64,000 bases of DNA. Source: Aliiglaciecola sp. LCG003 (lineage in GTDB: Bacteria; Pseudomonadota; Gammaproteobacteria; Enterobacterales; Alteromonadaceae). Below, piece by piece: positions 46,643-56,288 of this stretch. Within the stretch, counting starts at the first letter, position 1. Each line of letters starts with the position of its first letter. A model generated the notes under the pieces. That model did no database searches. It was given only the letters and a program-made list of their open reading frames with translations, and was not told the DNA's origin. The stretch lies in NCBI RefSeq assembly GCF_030316135.1, contig NZ_CP128185.1:3038001-3102000 (forward strand). Reading direction: 5' to 3'. Made by a program: the position numbers and the translations under genes.

Positions 46643-46899
46643 CACCTGCCGCTGCCCATATTCTCCCCATTGAGGAACTTGCAGACAAATATGGCTTGGC
46701 CCACCTGCTCATAGGTACGTTGCATTTCGGTGTTTAAAATATTCATCAACTCAGTATTCTCGCCCATTACAATGGTACTAGTTGCACTGGTTTGCGTACT
46801 AAGTTGGTCATAGGTATTGAGCCTGTCAATAAAACCCTGAATAACAGGAATATATTCGTTTTGTAGCGGGTACAACGATATCTCGACAACTAATTTCAT
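46642..46899 (-). CDS. YkoF/MTH1187-like thiamine-binding protein
   Basis: 85-aa single-domain protein of the YkoF/MTH1187 type: VVEISLYPLQNEYIPVIQGFIDRLN, then SATSTIVMGENTELMNILNTEM. YkoF binds thiamine. There is no signal peptide. Ribosome site AGGATAAGAG. Its coupling to the PnuT-like gene and the upstream riboswitch support a thiamine role. Confidence 0.8.
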   Translation of the reverse strand: MKLVVEISLYPLQNEYIPVIQGFIDRLNTYDQLSTQTSATSTIVMGENTELMNILNTEMQRTYEQVGQAIFVCKFLNGENMGSGR

Positions 46900-46914
46900 C
46901 TCTTATCCTGCTTT

Positions 46915-48987
46915 TTAGTAAAGGTAATTCGCGGTTAATCCAAACTGACGACCATCACCCAATTGGAAATAGGGTTCAGGGAAGGCATATTCATCACGAG
47001 GATCATTGCTGAAGCCACCAAATCCTCTGACATAGTATTCTCTATCCAACAGATTTTTACTCCACAAAGAGAATGTCCACTCTTGCCAGTGATATTTAAC
47101 CTGAGCGTTTAATAAAACGGTGAAAGGAGACGTAACATCATGACCATCAGAAAAACGGTACTCGTCCTTACCATCAGCATCTATATGCACAGATATGTGC
47201 TCACTTATATACCCAGTCATGGCAATATTGAATGTATGCTTGGGGGCTTGAGCTTGCTGCTGCCTGTCTATCAAGCTGCCATCACTCAATTGATAATCCT
47301 CGAAACTTGCGTCTAGGTAGCCATAACTAGCGGCAAATTGAATTTCCTCAGATGCTTGCCAATTTGCTTCGACTTCCAAACCTTTATTGGTACCAATATC
47401 CGCATTAGCAATGATATCGATAAAATCTGGAGTATTGTCTTCTCGGATCAGAACATCATAGTCACTTACTTGTGTGTCTTCTCTGTCCATATAAAATAAT
47501 GCCAAACGCAGGAATAAATTATCATCTAATGCCTGTCCTTTTACACCCACTTCATAGTTCCAGTTATATTCTGGTGCGAATAGGCGATTTTCAGCTTTTA
47601 CCCGTTCGTCAGGATTAAACCCGCCGGCTTTATAACCTCTTGAAACACTGGTATAGACTGATGCCTTATCAATGCTGTACTGCAAAACAACTTTACCGCC
47701 CACTAAGGTATTCTCAACCGACTGTTGGAAACTGTTACTATCAGCGTAGTCAATTTCAAAACGGTCAATCCTAAAACCTAAGCTAAGACTTAAGTTGTCA
47801 GACAAATTGCTATCTGTTTGTGCATATACCCCCAGATTTTTAGGCTTATATTGACTGCTGAAATCACTGTCAGCGTAGGTATAATTGCGCAATAAACCTT
47901 CATCAATGTGACGACTAAAGAGCCCAATCAGCCATTGGGTTGAGTCGGAAAAAATCAGCGAACTTTGGTTCGAAACTATGCGTAAATCGACGCTAGTCAA
48001 ATCTCTAGAGCGATAATACTTGTCAACGGAGCTATATTCCCAGGGGTGGAATCCAACATAGGTCCAATCTTCATCATAGCCATAAGCCATATCCGATGTT
48101 GCATGATTAACTGATCCGCTGACCTTTGCATAGGATAATTCAAATTCGCCCTTAATCCCTATGGCATGGGTTTGCTGGGTATCAAAGCCCGGCTCATCGG
48201 ATAAGGTCGTTCGATTATTATCAAGAGAAAATGCATCGTAGCCATTACTTATATCAAAATATTGGTAGTTAAAATCAAGGGTTGTGGAGTCGGACAAAAC
48301 AAACTTTAACTTCAGTCTGGCGGTCAACTCGTCCAAGTTATCGGTATCGTCTCGCCCTAAATATTGGTTCTCAATGAAACCATCACTTTTATATTGATTA
48401 ACTGCAAGCCGATAAAATACCGAATCGGAAATTTTGTTGCCATAGGCCGCCCCTAGATTCCAGCTATTTTGTTGGCCAATAGTTGCAATGAATCGAGTCG
48501 GTTGTGATTCGTCTGCTTCAGTGGTTTTTATTTTTATGGTACCAGCCATCCCTGCAGCACCAAACTCAGTGGCCTGGGGACCACGCATGATTTCCACTTG
48601 CTCCACGTCAAACAGAGTGCCTATTGCGGCAATACCAGAGAAATCAAAATCATCAACTAAAAAGCCGACAGATGGATTAATTGGCTCGGCGAATTGACTA
48701 CGTTCACCAATGCCTCGAATTTGAATAAATCGACCCCGAGATGCTCCACTTGCAAAATTGATATTGGCGGCCATGGACAAAATATCGTCCAGATGATTAG
48801 CATTACGATTCACAATGCCATCAGCTGAGATAACACTGACACTGGCGGTGACATTTTGAATATCGTTAGCTCTAAAGTCGGAACTGACAATGATTTTTTC
48901 GATTTCTTCGCTATTAGGAGTTGTTTGAGCGTGCAAGTTGGCGGCACACAACGCACTCACGACTAATGCTATTTTGGTTATGTTCAT
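46915..48987 (-). CDS. TonB-dependent receptor, probably for thiamine
   Basis: 690 aa. Signal peptide (MNITKIALVVSALCAANLHAQ), a TonB-box-like EKIIVSSDF, a plug domain (residues about 40-160, IQIRGIGERSQFAEPINPSVGFLVDDF, VEIMRGPQATEFGAAGMAGTI) and a beta-barrel ending LGDGRQFGLTANYLY with a terminal aromatic. It is the first gene after a TPP riboswitch and is followed by thiamine-type genes, so its ligand is inferred to be thiamine or a precursor. Energy could come from the TonB system at 54-58 kb. Confidence 0.88.
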   Translation of the reverse strand: MNITKIALVVSALCAANLHAQTTPNSEEIEKIIVSSDFRANDIQNVTASVSVISADGIVNRNANHLDDILSMAANINFASGASRGRFIQIRGIGERSQFAEPINPSVGFLVDDFDFSGIAAIGTLFDVEQVEIMRGPQATEFGAAGMAGTIKIKTTEADESQPTRFIATIGQQNSWNLGAAYGNKISDSVFYRLAVNQYKSDGFIENQYLGRDDTDNLDELTARLKLKFVLSDSTTLDFNYQYFDISNGYDAFSLDNNRTTLSDEPGFDTQQTHAIGIKGEFELSYAKVSGSVNHATSDMAYGYDEDWTYVGFHPWEYSSVDKYYRSRDLTSVDLRIVSNQSSLIFSDSTQWLIGLFSRHIDEGLLRNYTYADSDFSSQYKPKNLGVYAQTDSNLSDNLSLSLGFRIDRFEIDYADSNSFQQSVENTLVGGKVVLQYSIDKASVYTSVSRGYKAGGFNPDERVKAENRLFAPEYNWNYEVGVKGQALDDNLFLRLALFYMDREDTQVSDYDVLIREDNTPDFIDIIANADIGTNKGLEVEANWQASEEIQFAASYGYLDASFEDYQLSDGSLIDRQQQAQAPKHTFNIAMTGYISEHISVHIDADGKDEYRFSDGHDVTSPFTVLLNAQVKYHWQEWTFSLWSKNLLDREYYVRGFGGFSNDPRDEYAFPEPYFQLGDGRQFGLTANYLY

Positions 48988-49065
48988 AAGGATCTCTTCT
49001 TAACAATGAAAAGACCCGGTGTTACGGCAGGTAAATGGAGAGGTTAATTATGAATTTTTAATTTT

Positions 49066-49157
49066 TCATACCATTCCTACGCCGGTATTATCCGGATCAG
49101 GTCTAAGGGTCTCCGCGAAACGGATCTCAGCTAATCAGCACCCCTTGGTGTATTCAG
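49066..49157 (-). promoter_or_regulatory. TPP riboswitch (THI element)
   Basis: On the minus strand the conserved blocks appear in order: ACCAAGGGGTGC, GCTGAGA, ACCCTTAGACCTGATC, GGATAATACCGGCGTAGGA. The outer stem is ATACACC/GGTAT. It lies about 80 bases before the TonB-dependent receptor start. When TPP is plentiful it should shut down the receptor, binding-protein and transporter genes. Confidence 0.96.
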
Positions 49158-49339
49158 AGCAACAAGTACTCTGAACAATTGAATAATAACAAGCATTTAC
49201 ACTAACTGCTACAAATGGATTGAGCACTCGAAGCTTAAAATAGGCATGCCCTATATTTATTGGTTATAAGCATATCAAGGCTTGAATTTTTCCTGTAGTG
49301 CTTCAATATCTAGCTTAGAGTAGATAACAGGAACAAATC
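49158..49339. other. Divergent promoter region
   Basis: Gap between the riboswitch and the iron alcohol dehydrogenase gene. It must hold promoters for both. I see no clear operator or further RNA element. Confidence 0.4.
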
Positions 49340-50488
49340 ATGCGAAATTTCACCTATTACAACCCAACCAAAGTCGTTTTTGGTAAAGGCAGTATTAAAA
49401 AGCTAAGCAAACTGCTCCCTGAGAGTAAAATCATGCTGGTTTATGGCGGCGGTAGTATCAAGCACAATGGTATATACCAAGAAGTGCTCGAACAACTCGA
49501 AGGCCATCAGTGGACTGAGTTTTCAGGTGTTGAAGCTAACCCTGAGTTTGACACCTTGATGCAGGCCGTTGAGCACGCTAAAGCCAATGACGTTGAATTT
49601 ATTTTAGCGGTGGGCGGTGGTTCAGTGATAGACGGGTGTAAATTTATCGCCGCGGCAATTCCTTATGATAATGATCCTTGGGAAATTTTAGCTGGCGGTG
49701 GGAAAGTCGCCAGTGCAGTAGGGCTAGGCTGCATCCTAACCTTACCTGCAACAGGTACCGAGACCAATACTGCCTCGGTAATTACCAGACGCAAACTAGG
49801 GAAAAAGTTACCTTTTGACTCTGAGCATGTGCGTCCTAAATTTGCTATTTTAGACCCTGAAGCAACCTATTCATTGCCTGAGCGGCAATTAACCAATGGA
49901 GTGGTTGATGCCTTTGTGCATGTAATGGAGCAGTACCTCACTTACCCTGTTGGCGCAACGGTGCAAGATCGCTTTGCCGAAGCTATTTTAAACAACTTGA
50001 TTGAAATCGGTCCCCAAGTATTACTCTCTCAAGATTATATGCTCAGAGCGAATTTAATGTGGAATGCCACACAAGCTCTAAATGGTTTAATCGGGGTGGG
50101 TGTGCCGCAAGATTGGTCCACTCATATGATTGGCCATGAATTAACCGCGCTGCACAACCTTGATCACGCTGTGACCCTAGCGATAATTCTGCCTAGAGTC
50201 ATGCATCATCAAAAAGAACACAAGCGGGAAAAATTATTGCAGTACGCTGAGCGCGTATGGGGGCTGAGTCGCTATGATGAGGAAAGTGCCATTAACCTCG
50301 CTATAGAGAAAACCGAACAATTTTTCCAGCAAATGGGCATTAAAACAAAATTATCAGAGTATGGTATTGCTCCTGACGTTGCCGATAATGTGGCAAGACG
50401 CCTTCAAGAGAATGGTTTTATTAAGCTAGGCGAACATCAAAACATCACGCCAACAGAAGCCAGAGAGATTGTCGCCGCCAGTGTGTAA
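49340..50488 (+). CDS. Iron-containing alcohol dehydrogenase
   Basis: 382 aa group III alcohol dehydrogenase, of the YqhD/butanol dehydrogenase type. It starts with FTYYNPTKVVFGKGSIKKL. Nucleotide loop FILAVGGGSVIDGCKFIAA and LPATGTETNTASVI. The metal ligands (Asp and three His) are in NGVVDAFVHVMEQ, IGHELTALHNLDHAVTLAI. Likely an NADPH-dependent aldehyde reductase. It stands alone, with a hairpin after the stop. Confidence 0.9.
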   Translation: MRNFTYYNPTKVVFGKGSIKKLSKLLPESKIMLVYGGGSIKHNGIYQEVLEQLEGHQWTEFSGVEANPEFDTLMQAVEHAKANDVEFILAVGGGSVIDGCKFIAAAIPYDNDPWEILAGGGKVASAVGLGCILTLPATGTETNTASVITRRKLGKKLPFDSEHVRPKFAILDPEATYSLPERQLTNGVVDAFVHVMEQYLTYPVGATVQDRFAEAILNNLIEIGPQVLLSQDYMLRANLMWNATQALNGLIGVGVPQDWSTHMIGHELTALHNLDHAVTLAIILPRVMHHQKEHKREKLLQYAERVWGLSRYDEESAINLAIEKTEQFFQQMGIKTKLSEYGIAPDVADNVARRLQENGFIKLGEHQNITPTEAREIVAASV

Positions 50489-50506
50489 ACTCAGCTAAGC
50501 AAATAA

Positions 50507-50532
50507 ATACGCCCCTAAATTCAGGGGCGTAT
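50507..50532. terminator. Hairpin between alcohol dehydrogenase and thioesterase genes
   Basis: ATACGCCCCT and AGGGGCGTAT form a GC-rich stem with a six-base loop, between two convergent genes. A T-run (CTTTTTC) comes only after eight more bases, so this may be a bidirectional terminator of moderate strength. Confidence 0.55.
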
Positions 50533-50558
50533 CACATACCTTTTTCAAACAAACCCAT

Positions 50559-50978
50559 TTAATCCGTTAGCATATTAAGCGAGCGCAGCTCTTGCTTAGT
50601 TTGATTTTCGAGTTCTTTTAAGGTTTTACCATGGGGAATGGGCTCCCTTGTTTCTGTGTCTACTCTGACAAATACAATATCATCAGCGACACAAATAGTT
50701 TTTTTGGTGGCCTTGTTACGAACCATACAAGTTACCGTTATTGACGTGCGTCCGACTTTTTTGGTCGCTAAGCCAAACTCGACAACATCCCCTTGCAACG
50801 CCGGGGACTCGAAACTGATTTCACCAATATGCTTAGTAACCAAAACATTGGTTTCAAGCTGACAAATCGCATAGATTGCGGCTTCTTCATCTATCCATTC
50901 CAAGGCCCTACCACCAAACAAAGAGCCTGCATAATTTAGATCGCTGGGCATAACCAACCTACGGGACAAAAAGCGCAT
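50559..50978 (-). CDS. YciA-like acyl-CoA thioesterase
   Basis: 139-aa hotdog protein: RLVMPSDLNYAGSLFGGRALEWIDEEAAI is the acyl-CoA thioesterase active-site helix with the NxxGxxxGG pattern and a catalytic Asp nearby. VEFGLATKKVGRTSITVTCMV completes the fold. It hydrolyses acyl-CoA esters. It is divergent from tmcA. Confidence 0.87.
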   Translation of the reverse strand: MRFLSRRLVMPSDLNYAGSLFGGRALEWIDEEAAIYAICQLETNVLVTKHIGEISFESPALQGDVVEFGLATKKVGRTSITVTCMVRNKATKKTICVADDIVFVRVDTETREPIPHGKTLKELENQTKQELRSLNMLTD

Positions 50979-51025
50979 TCGTATTCCTCAATTATTTTCA
51001 ATACACTATAGCATTAGTCTATAAC

Positions 51026-53215
51026 ATGAATGTTGTAAATATGGTTTTAGCCGCTGAAATCAAGCGCTGGGTTGAACAAAGGCGAAATACAATCTGCCAT
51101 CGGCAACTATTGGTTATCTCTGGGGAACAACCTTGGGTTTATGAATCAGTACGCAGTTTACTCGCTTATAAACAACCTGATACGTTATTGTGGTTAGGTG
51201 AAGATACGCCTGAGTCTCAGGTGGATAATCGTCGATACAAGCAAATCATGGGGCAAGAGTTCGATTGTGTAGTTTACGATGCGTTCAGTGGGCTGCGGGC
51301 TAACGCGTTATTTGCGGTGAGTGGATGCGTGACTCAGCAAAATTTGATGATCATGCTGTGTCCACCATTATCTGAATGGCCAAAATATGCCGACCCTGAA
51401 TATATCAACACGACCACCTATGGCTATAACACCAAAAATAGACACAGTTATTTTGTTAGTTGGCTGTGCAGTCACATTCAAACAGATCCTCATATCGCCC
51501 TTTGGCAAGCGCAAAAGTTTAAAGGGCCAGTTGCTGAATTAAATGCGCAGCAACCCAGCTCAATTAACCACTTAATCACAGAGCAACAGACTCATCTGGT
51601 AGAATCCATCTTATCCATTACTGCTCAACCAGAGATGAAAATGGTGTTAAGTGCTGACCGTGGACGGGGTAAGTCGTCCACTTTAGGGATCGTTGCCGGT
51701 TCACTAATGCTCAAAAGCCCAATCAACATAGTGGTGTGTGCCGTAAACATATCCATGTGTGACCAAATATTTAAACACGCAGCTCGTTTGTGTGCCCTTC
51801 CTGAAGGTGTTAAGAACAGTATCTCATATCAACAGTCAACAATGCGATTTTTGCCATTTGACAAGCTTCTGGAGCAGCCTCCAGCGGCAGATTTGATACT
51901 GGTTGATGAAGCCGCAGCAATACCAAATAAAGTGTTAGAGGATCTTCTCAATCTTTATCCCAAGATCATATTCAGTACTACCATTCAGGGCTATGAAGGC
52001 AGCGGCAGAGGATTTGAGCTGAGGTTCAAACCCTATTTAGTTCAGCACTACAAACATACCCATTTACTTAGCCTAACCCAACCTATTCGTTGGTTTAACA
52101 ATGACTCTCTAGAGCAATTTTGGTTCAAAGTGATGGCGACCCAATCCCTCATGCAGCCTAAAGCCCCAGTTGAAGAGCCATTAATTGGCAGCCTGCCCAA
52201 CCGAATAACCCATGGCACGTATCATTACAGTCAATTGTCTCCAACAGAGTTAATCAAACAGCCTTTATTGCTTGAATGCGTATTTCAATTGTTAGTAGAA
52301 GCTCACTATCAAACTCGACCTGATGATTTGAAGCGCATGCTTGATTCGCCCGACCAAAAGCTGCATGTATTGTTCGATTCCAAAGGGATACCCGTTGCCG
52401 TAGCATTAACAAATGATGAAGGCGGCCCAGTTCTTGATCCTCTAAAGGTTGGTATAGCAGAAGGCCAGCGACGTGTTGCCGGACACTTAACCGCTCAACG
52501 ACTGGCCTTTGAATATTGTGCCCCTCACCTAGCCGGCTTTCGCTATTTAAGGGTAGTGAGAATTGCAGTGGCAAACCATGCCAGGTTGACCGGCCTAGGC
52601 AGCACTCTTGTGGACAAGATTTGTCAGCATACTGTTGATACTGATTTTATCGCTACATCTTACGGCCTTACACCAGAGCTTTTTGATTTTTGGTCAAAAA
52701 ATGATTTCCACATGGTACGTCTGGGTCTGAAGAAAGACGCCGCTAGTGGCCAATACAGTGGTTTAATGTTACGTTCATTGTCCCTTGTGAACCAAGTCAT
52801 TATAGATAACTTGAGTAACCTTAGCGCTGCGCAACTAGCATACCAACAAAATCATCGGCTAGAAAATTTTGAGCCGGTAATCATGACTAAAATTTTTAGC
52901 AAAATAGACAGCACGACAAGGACAACCGCTAAACCCGATACCTCAACTTTAGACAAAATGGTCAAGGACTTTATTGCCCATAAACGGCCCTTGCATAGCC
53001 TTGAGTGGTATTTGTATCTATGGTTGTTGTGTGTCCCTGAAGACATTAGTCTCCAACACAAAGAATGCCAATTTGTTAAAGACCTACTGGTAGAAAAGCT
53101 ACCTTATGAAGCATTACAACAAACTTATAAGTTAACGGGGAAGAAACAGATTGAAGCAAAGGCCAGAGAAGCCTTTAGCCGTTTGGCAGCCATAGTAAGG
53201 ATAAATTTAGCCTGA
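51026..53215 (+). CDS. tmcA: tRNA(Met) cytidine acetyltransferase
   Basis: 729 aa. Acetylates C34 of elongator tRNA-Met using acetyl-CoA and ATP. The order is an N-terminal DUF1726-like region, the RNA helicase-like module with P-loop VLSADRGRGKSSTLG (about residue 208) and LILVDEAAAIPNKVLEDLL, then the GNAT acetyltransferase (YLRVVRIAVANHARLTGLGSTLVDKI) and a C-terminal helical tail. Full length. It is convergent with the TonB-cluster TPR gene, sharing a terminator. Confidence 0.95.
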   Translation: MNVVNMVLAAEIKRWVEQRRNTICHRQLLVISGEQPWVYESVRSLLAYKQPDTLLWLGEDTPESQVDNRRYKQIMGQEFDCVVYDAFSGLRANALFAVSGCVTQQNLMIMLCPPLSEWPKYADPEYINTTTYGYNTKNRHSYFVSWLCSHIQTDPHIALWQAQKFKGPVAELNAQQPSSINHLITEQQTHLVESILSITAQPEMKMVLSADRGRGKSSTLGIVAGSLMLKSPINIVVCAVNISMCDQIFKHAARLCALPEGVKNSISYQQSTMRFLPFDKLLEQPPAADLILVDEAAAIPNKVLEDLLNLYPKIIFSTTIQGYEGSGRGFELRFKPYLVQHYKHTHLLSLTQPIRWFNNDSLEQFWFKVMATQSLMQPKAPVEEPLIGSLPNRITHGTYHYSQLSPTELIKQPLLLECVFQLLVEAHYQTRPDDLKRMLDSPDQKLHVLFDSKGIPVAVALTNDEGGPVLDPLKVGIAEGQRRVAGHLTAQRLAFEYCAPHLAGFRYLRVVRIAVANHARLTGLGSTLVDKICQHTVDTDFIATSYGLTPELFDFWSKNDFHMVRLGLKKDAASGQYSGLMLRSLSLVNQVIIDNLSNLSAAQLAYQQNHRLENFEPVIMTKIFSKIDSTTRTTAKPDTSTLDKMVKDFIAHKRPLHSLEWYLYLWLLCVPEDISLQHKECQFVKDLLVEKLPYEALQQTYKLTGKKQIEAKAREAFSRLAAIVRINLA

Positions 53216-53430
53216 ACCAACCAAAACTTAAAACTAACAATTCCTCGCCTAGCACTAACGCTCATAGGACGGTTAACGCCTTTTGCTGAGTCTAGTACCT
53301 GCTGTGTAGCTAGTATCCAGCTAATAAACGCCAGTTTGCACAGTTATCTATCAGCTTCAGGATAATACCTGAGCCAGCCAAGATCTTTAGCTTAGATTAA
53401 ACAGCTTAAGCAAAATTATATTTCAGGTAT

Positions 53431-53457
53431 AAAAAAAGCTCCTAAAGGAGCTTTTTA
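53431..53457. terminator. Bidirectional terminator between tmcA and the TonB operon
   Basis: AAAAGCTCCT/AGGAGCTTTT stem with T tracts on both strands (seven T on the minus side, five on the plus side). It ends the minus-strand TonB operon and probably tmcA. Confidence 0.85.
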
Positions 53458-53474
53458 ATTTAACGATAAGTTTA

Positions 53475-54734
53475 CTAGACTTTTATACCGCGGTTTTTAG
53501 CCTTTTCTTTAATGTAAGGCTCCCACGCTCTTGCAGTTCTTTCAACATTCTTTTCCTTCTTCGCTTCGCGAACATGGACCATAGCTTGTTTGAAATTACC
53601 GGTATAAATATGTGCTTCCATCATAGCTATATGGATACGCCCTTGCTGGTCTGCGCCTTCATCCAGTGCTTTTTGTAACGCATTTATCGCACCTTTATAA
53701 TCTTCAGCAGCGAGCAGCAATATACCTTGCTTACGGAAGTAATCTGGGTCAGGACGGACCTGAGCAGCTTGAGCATAGTAACCAGCTGCTTTTTTATAGT
53801 CACGAGCCTGGTGCCAAGAGTTAGCAAGGTTAGCTAACGCCTTGTCATCTTTTTCAAGCAAGCCAGATTTCATATACTTCTCTTGAATAACCGCAGCTTT
53901 GTACGGAATTTCATTAGTAGCATACAATTGTGACAGCGCTTTAATCTCAGATTTTTTACTCAAATAGCCTTGATTGTAAGCGATCTCAAAAGTAGACAAT
54001 GCTTTCTTATAGTCTTCAACTAACATGTAGAAAAAGCCTAATTGTGACCACCATTGCTTATTGTCAGGAAAGACACGAACCAACTCTTCAGCGATCGCAA
54101 CAGTTTCTTTATACATTTTGCGTTCGTAAAAAGACTGCAACTTTAACACATAAGGGTTTTTATTCGGCTTAGCATAAAGCGCAATTGCCTTATCAGCCGG
54201 TTCAACCATCTTAGGTAGTTGCTTCAATTCGTAATAGGCCTGAGCTAAACGTGTGTATACATCTGCATCTTCTTTACAGGTATAGTCCATCCATTTTTGA
54301 TAATACTCAACGGATTGGGCATATTCCTTTTCTTGCATGCTTAAATCAGCAACTAAGCGCAAGGTACCTGCATGCTCAAGATCATTTAACGACTTAGGAT
54401 TCACAGAATTTTTAAGATATTGAAGAGCTTTTGCGCCCTGGTCATCTTGTCCTGCTAACATTTTCCCAATAAAATTATCAGTAAATGCTCTATCGTAACC
54501 GTCTTTCGCATCGATATCATAAAGAAACTCTAAAGCTTCTTTCATCAAATCGTTATTATAAGCGTCAAGTGCCTTTTGTATCTTCTTGCCGGTACGCTCA
54601 CCGACAATACTTGTGTTTCCACGCTTATAATCGGCACATACGACTGGTGCTGATTGGGCCGTTGCATAGTTTGAGAGCAACGCAGCAGCAGTAATCGTTG
54701 CTATCGCAGTAACATTCTTAACAAACTTTTTCAT
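53475..54734 (-). CDS. Periplasmic TPR protein of the TonB operon
   Basis: 419 aa with a signal peptide (MKKFVKNVTAIATITAAALLSNYATAQ) and about eight TPR-like repeats, for example YDKALSTFEIAYNQGY-type and DYKGAINALQKALDEGADQQG. It is the last gene of the DUF3450/TtpC/ExbB/ExbD/TonB operon; its ATG overlaps the tonB stop (TAATG). In vibrios a TPR protein sits at the same place next to the TonB2 system. It probably scaffolds or stabilises the transducer complex in the periplasm. Confidence 0.85.
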   Translation of the reverse strand: MKKFVKNVTAIATITAAALLSNYATAQSAPVVCADYKRGNTSIVGERTGKKIQKALDAYNNDLMKEALEFLYDIDAKDGYDRAFTDNFIGKMLAGQDDQGAKALQYLKNSVNPKSLNDLEHAGTLRLVADLSMQEKEYAQSVEYYQKWMDYTCKEDADVYTRLAQAYYELKQLPKMVEPADKAIALYAKPNKNPYVLKLQSFYERKMYKETVAIAEELVRVFPDNKQWWSQLGFFYMLVEDYKKALSTFEIAYNQGYLSKKSEIKALSQLYATNEIPYKAAVIQEKYMKSGLLEKDDKALANLANSWHQARDYKKAAGYYAQAAQVRPDPDYFRKQGILLLAAEDYKGAINALQKALDEGADQQGRIHIAMMEAHIYTGNFKQAMVHVREAKKEKNVERTARAWEPYIKEKAKNRGIKV

Positions 54735-55345
54735 TAGCCTTGATCCAATTTAAAGTCCAACTGCACTTTCATATTGAACTGTTTTTCGGGTTTACCATCA
54801 ACAATTTTAGGCTTGTATTTCCACTTTTTCAAAGCACGTTTCGCTTCGCGGTCGAAAATACGTTTGGGATCAGCGTCAATTACTTCAACGTCATCCACTC
54901 CGCCTACTTCATTAATAGTAAAAGATAGAATAACCCAACCTTCTTTACCATCACGAGCCGCTTGCACAGGGTACTTCGGCTCTATACGCACGATAGGAGT
55001 TGCGTCGCCATCTCGTTGCATATTGCCCACGCCACCGATATCGATGGACGCGCCGCCAACATCAACAGCAGGCATATTAAAGCTTACGCCTTCTGCATTA
55101 GCATCTTCCACATCAGGTTCAACCGGTTGGATCTTAGGTGGTTGTTGTGGCGGAGGAGGCGGTGGTGGTGGAACACGTTGACGAGTTTGTGTGGTTTCAT
55201 CAGGGTCATTCATAACGATGTCAATAACCGGTGTATCAGCCACGTCTGCTTGGGGAGCGTTAGTATTAGCAACTAATTTTGCCATTATAACGAATAAACC
55301 AAAAGCAATAGCAGCACCGATCAGAATTGAAATAATAACTCTCAT
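54734..55345 (-). CDS. tonB: TonB energy-transducing protein
   Basis: 203 aa. N-terminal membrane anchor (ISILIGAAIAFGLFVIMAKLV), a short Pro-rich spacer (RVPPPPPPPPQQPPKIQPVEP) and the C-terminal TonB domain with RIEPKYPVQAARDGKEGWVILSF and KRALKKWKYKPKIVDGKP. It is of the short TonB2 type. It passes proton-motive energy from ExbB/ExbD to outer-membrane receptors. Confidence 0.93.
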   Translation of the reverse strand: MRVIISILIGAAIAFGLFVIMAKLVANTNAPQADVADTPVIDIVMNDPDETTQTRQRVPPPPPPPPQQPPKIQPVEPDVEDANAEGVSFNMPAVDVGGASIDIGGVGNMQRDGDATPIVRIEPKYPVQAARDGKEGWVILSFTINEVGGVDDVEVIDADPKRIFDREAKRALKKWKYKPKIVDGKPEKQFNMKVQLDFKLDQG

Positions 55346-55349
55346 TCAG

Positions 55350-55751
55350 TTATGCTCCTTTTGCCGCAACAGAAATTTTATCAATTCCGGCAGCTTTAAT
55401 CTGGTCCATGACTTTCACCACAATACCGTGTTCTGCTTTTGCATCTGCTTGGATAATCACAACATCAGAAGGTTGTTCTGCGAGCAATTTTTCTAGGTTG
55501 GCGCGTATAGCTTCAACCTTGACTTCGCGCTTATCCATCCAAATTACACCGTCTTCAGTCACAGCTATAAAGATGTTTGCATTCTTAGGTAAAGTTGCCT
55601 GGTTTGCAGCAGGCTTGTTCACTTGAATACCCGCTTCTTTAACGAATACTGTGGTTACAATAAAGAAGATAAGCATGATAAACACGATGTCTAGCATCGG
55701 TGTCATATCAATCGCTGCATCTTCTTCTGGTGCACGTTCTTTACGAGCCAT
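55350..55751 (-). CDS. exbD: ExbD-type biopolymer transport protein
   Basis: 133 aa. One membrane helix (MLDIVFIMLIFFIVTTVFV) after the short cytoplasmic start, with the essential Asp in IDMTPMLDIVF. The periplasmic domain follows. It partners ExbB in the proton channel that energises TonB. It lies between exbB and tonB. Confidence 0.94.
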   Translation of the reverse strand: MARKERAPEEDAAIDMTPMLDIVFIMLIFFIVTTVFVKEAGIQVNKPAANQATLPKNANIFIAVTEDGVIWMDKREVKVEAIRANLEKLLAEQPSDVVIIQADAKAEHGIVVKVMDQIKAAGIDKISVAAKGA

Positions 55752-55762
55752 AAACTTCTCTC

Positions 55763-56287
55763 TTAATGGTGAGGTAGGCTGTCGACAAGCTTCTCTTTGG
55801 CGATTTTAACTTTAGCTTCTAAACGCGAGCTAAAGAAAACACCGGATAAAGCTGCGACCATCCCAGCCATAGTTGGGATTGTAGCCATAGAGATACCAGC
55901 TGCCATCAAACGGGCGTTACCGGTTCCCTGAGTCGCCATAGTTTCAAATACGTTAATCATGCCCCAAACCGTACCAAGAAGACCTATTAATGGACACATT
56001 GCCACTAGAGTCTTAATTAGTAAAATGTTTGTACTCAACTTGTCTGAAGCTTGTGAAATCCAAGCGTCACGGATTCTATGCGCGTACCAAGAGGTTGTAT
56101 CACTTCTAGCATCCCATTCACTGATGATATTCTTTTTCATCTTAGGATAGACAGAAGTTAAAAACCAAAAACGCTCAATCATTAAAACCCACATTAGAAA
56201 GAGCGCTGCGGCGACGAGGTATAAAACCCCACCACCGGTCGCGATAAATTCCCTGACAGATTCCCATAATCCAATCAGGTCAAACAT
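55763..56287 (-). CDS. exbB: ExbB-type biopolymer transport protein
   Basis: 174 aa from the ATG at 56287; the frame extends upstream into the preceding gene. Three membrane helices: GGGVLYLVAAALFLMWVLMI, then LIKTLVAMCPLIGLLGTVWGMINVFE and AGISMATIPTMAGMVAALSGVFF, the MotA/TolQ/ExbB signature. It is the second such protein in the operon and follows the extended TtpC-like one by one base. Confidence 0.93.
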   Translation of the reverse strand: MFDLIGLWESVREFIATGGGVLYLVAAALFLMWVLMIERFWFLTSVYPKMKKNIISEWDARSDTTSWYAHRIRDAWISQASDKLSTNILLIKTLVAMCPLIGLLGTVWGMINVFETMATQGTGNARLMAAGISMATIPTMAGMVAALSGVFFSSRLEAKVKIAKEKLVDSLPHH

Positions 56288-56288
56288 A

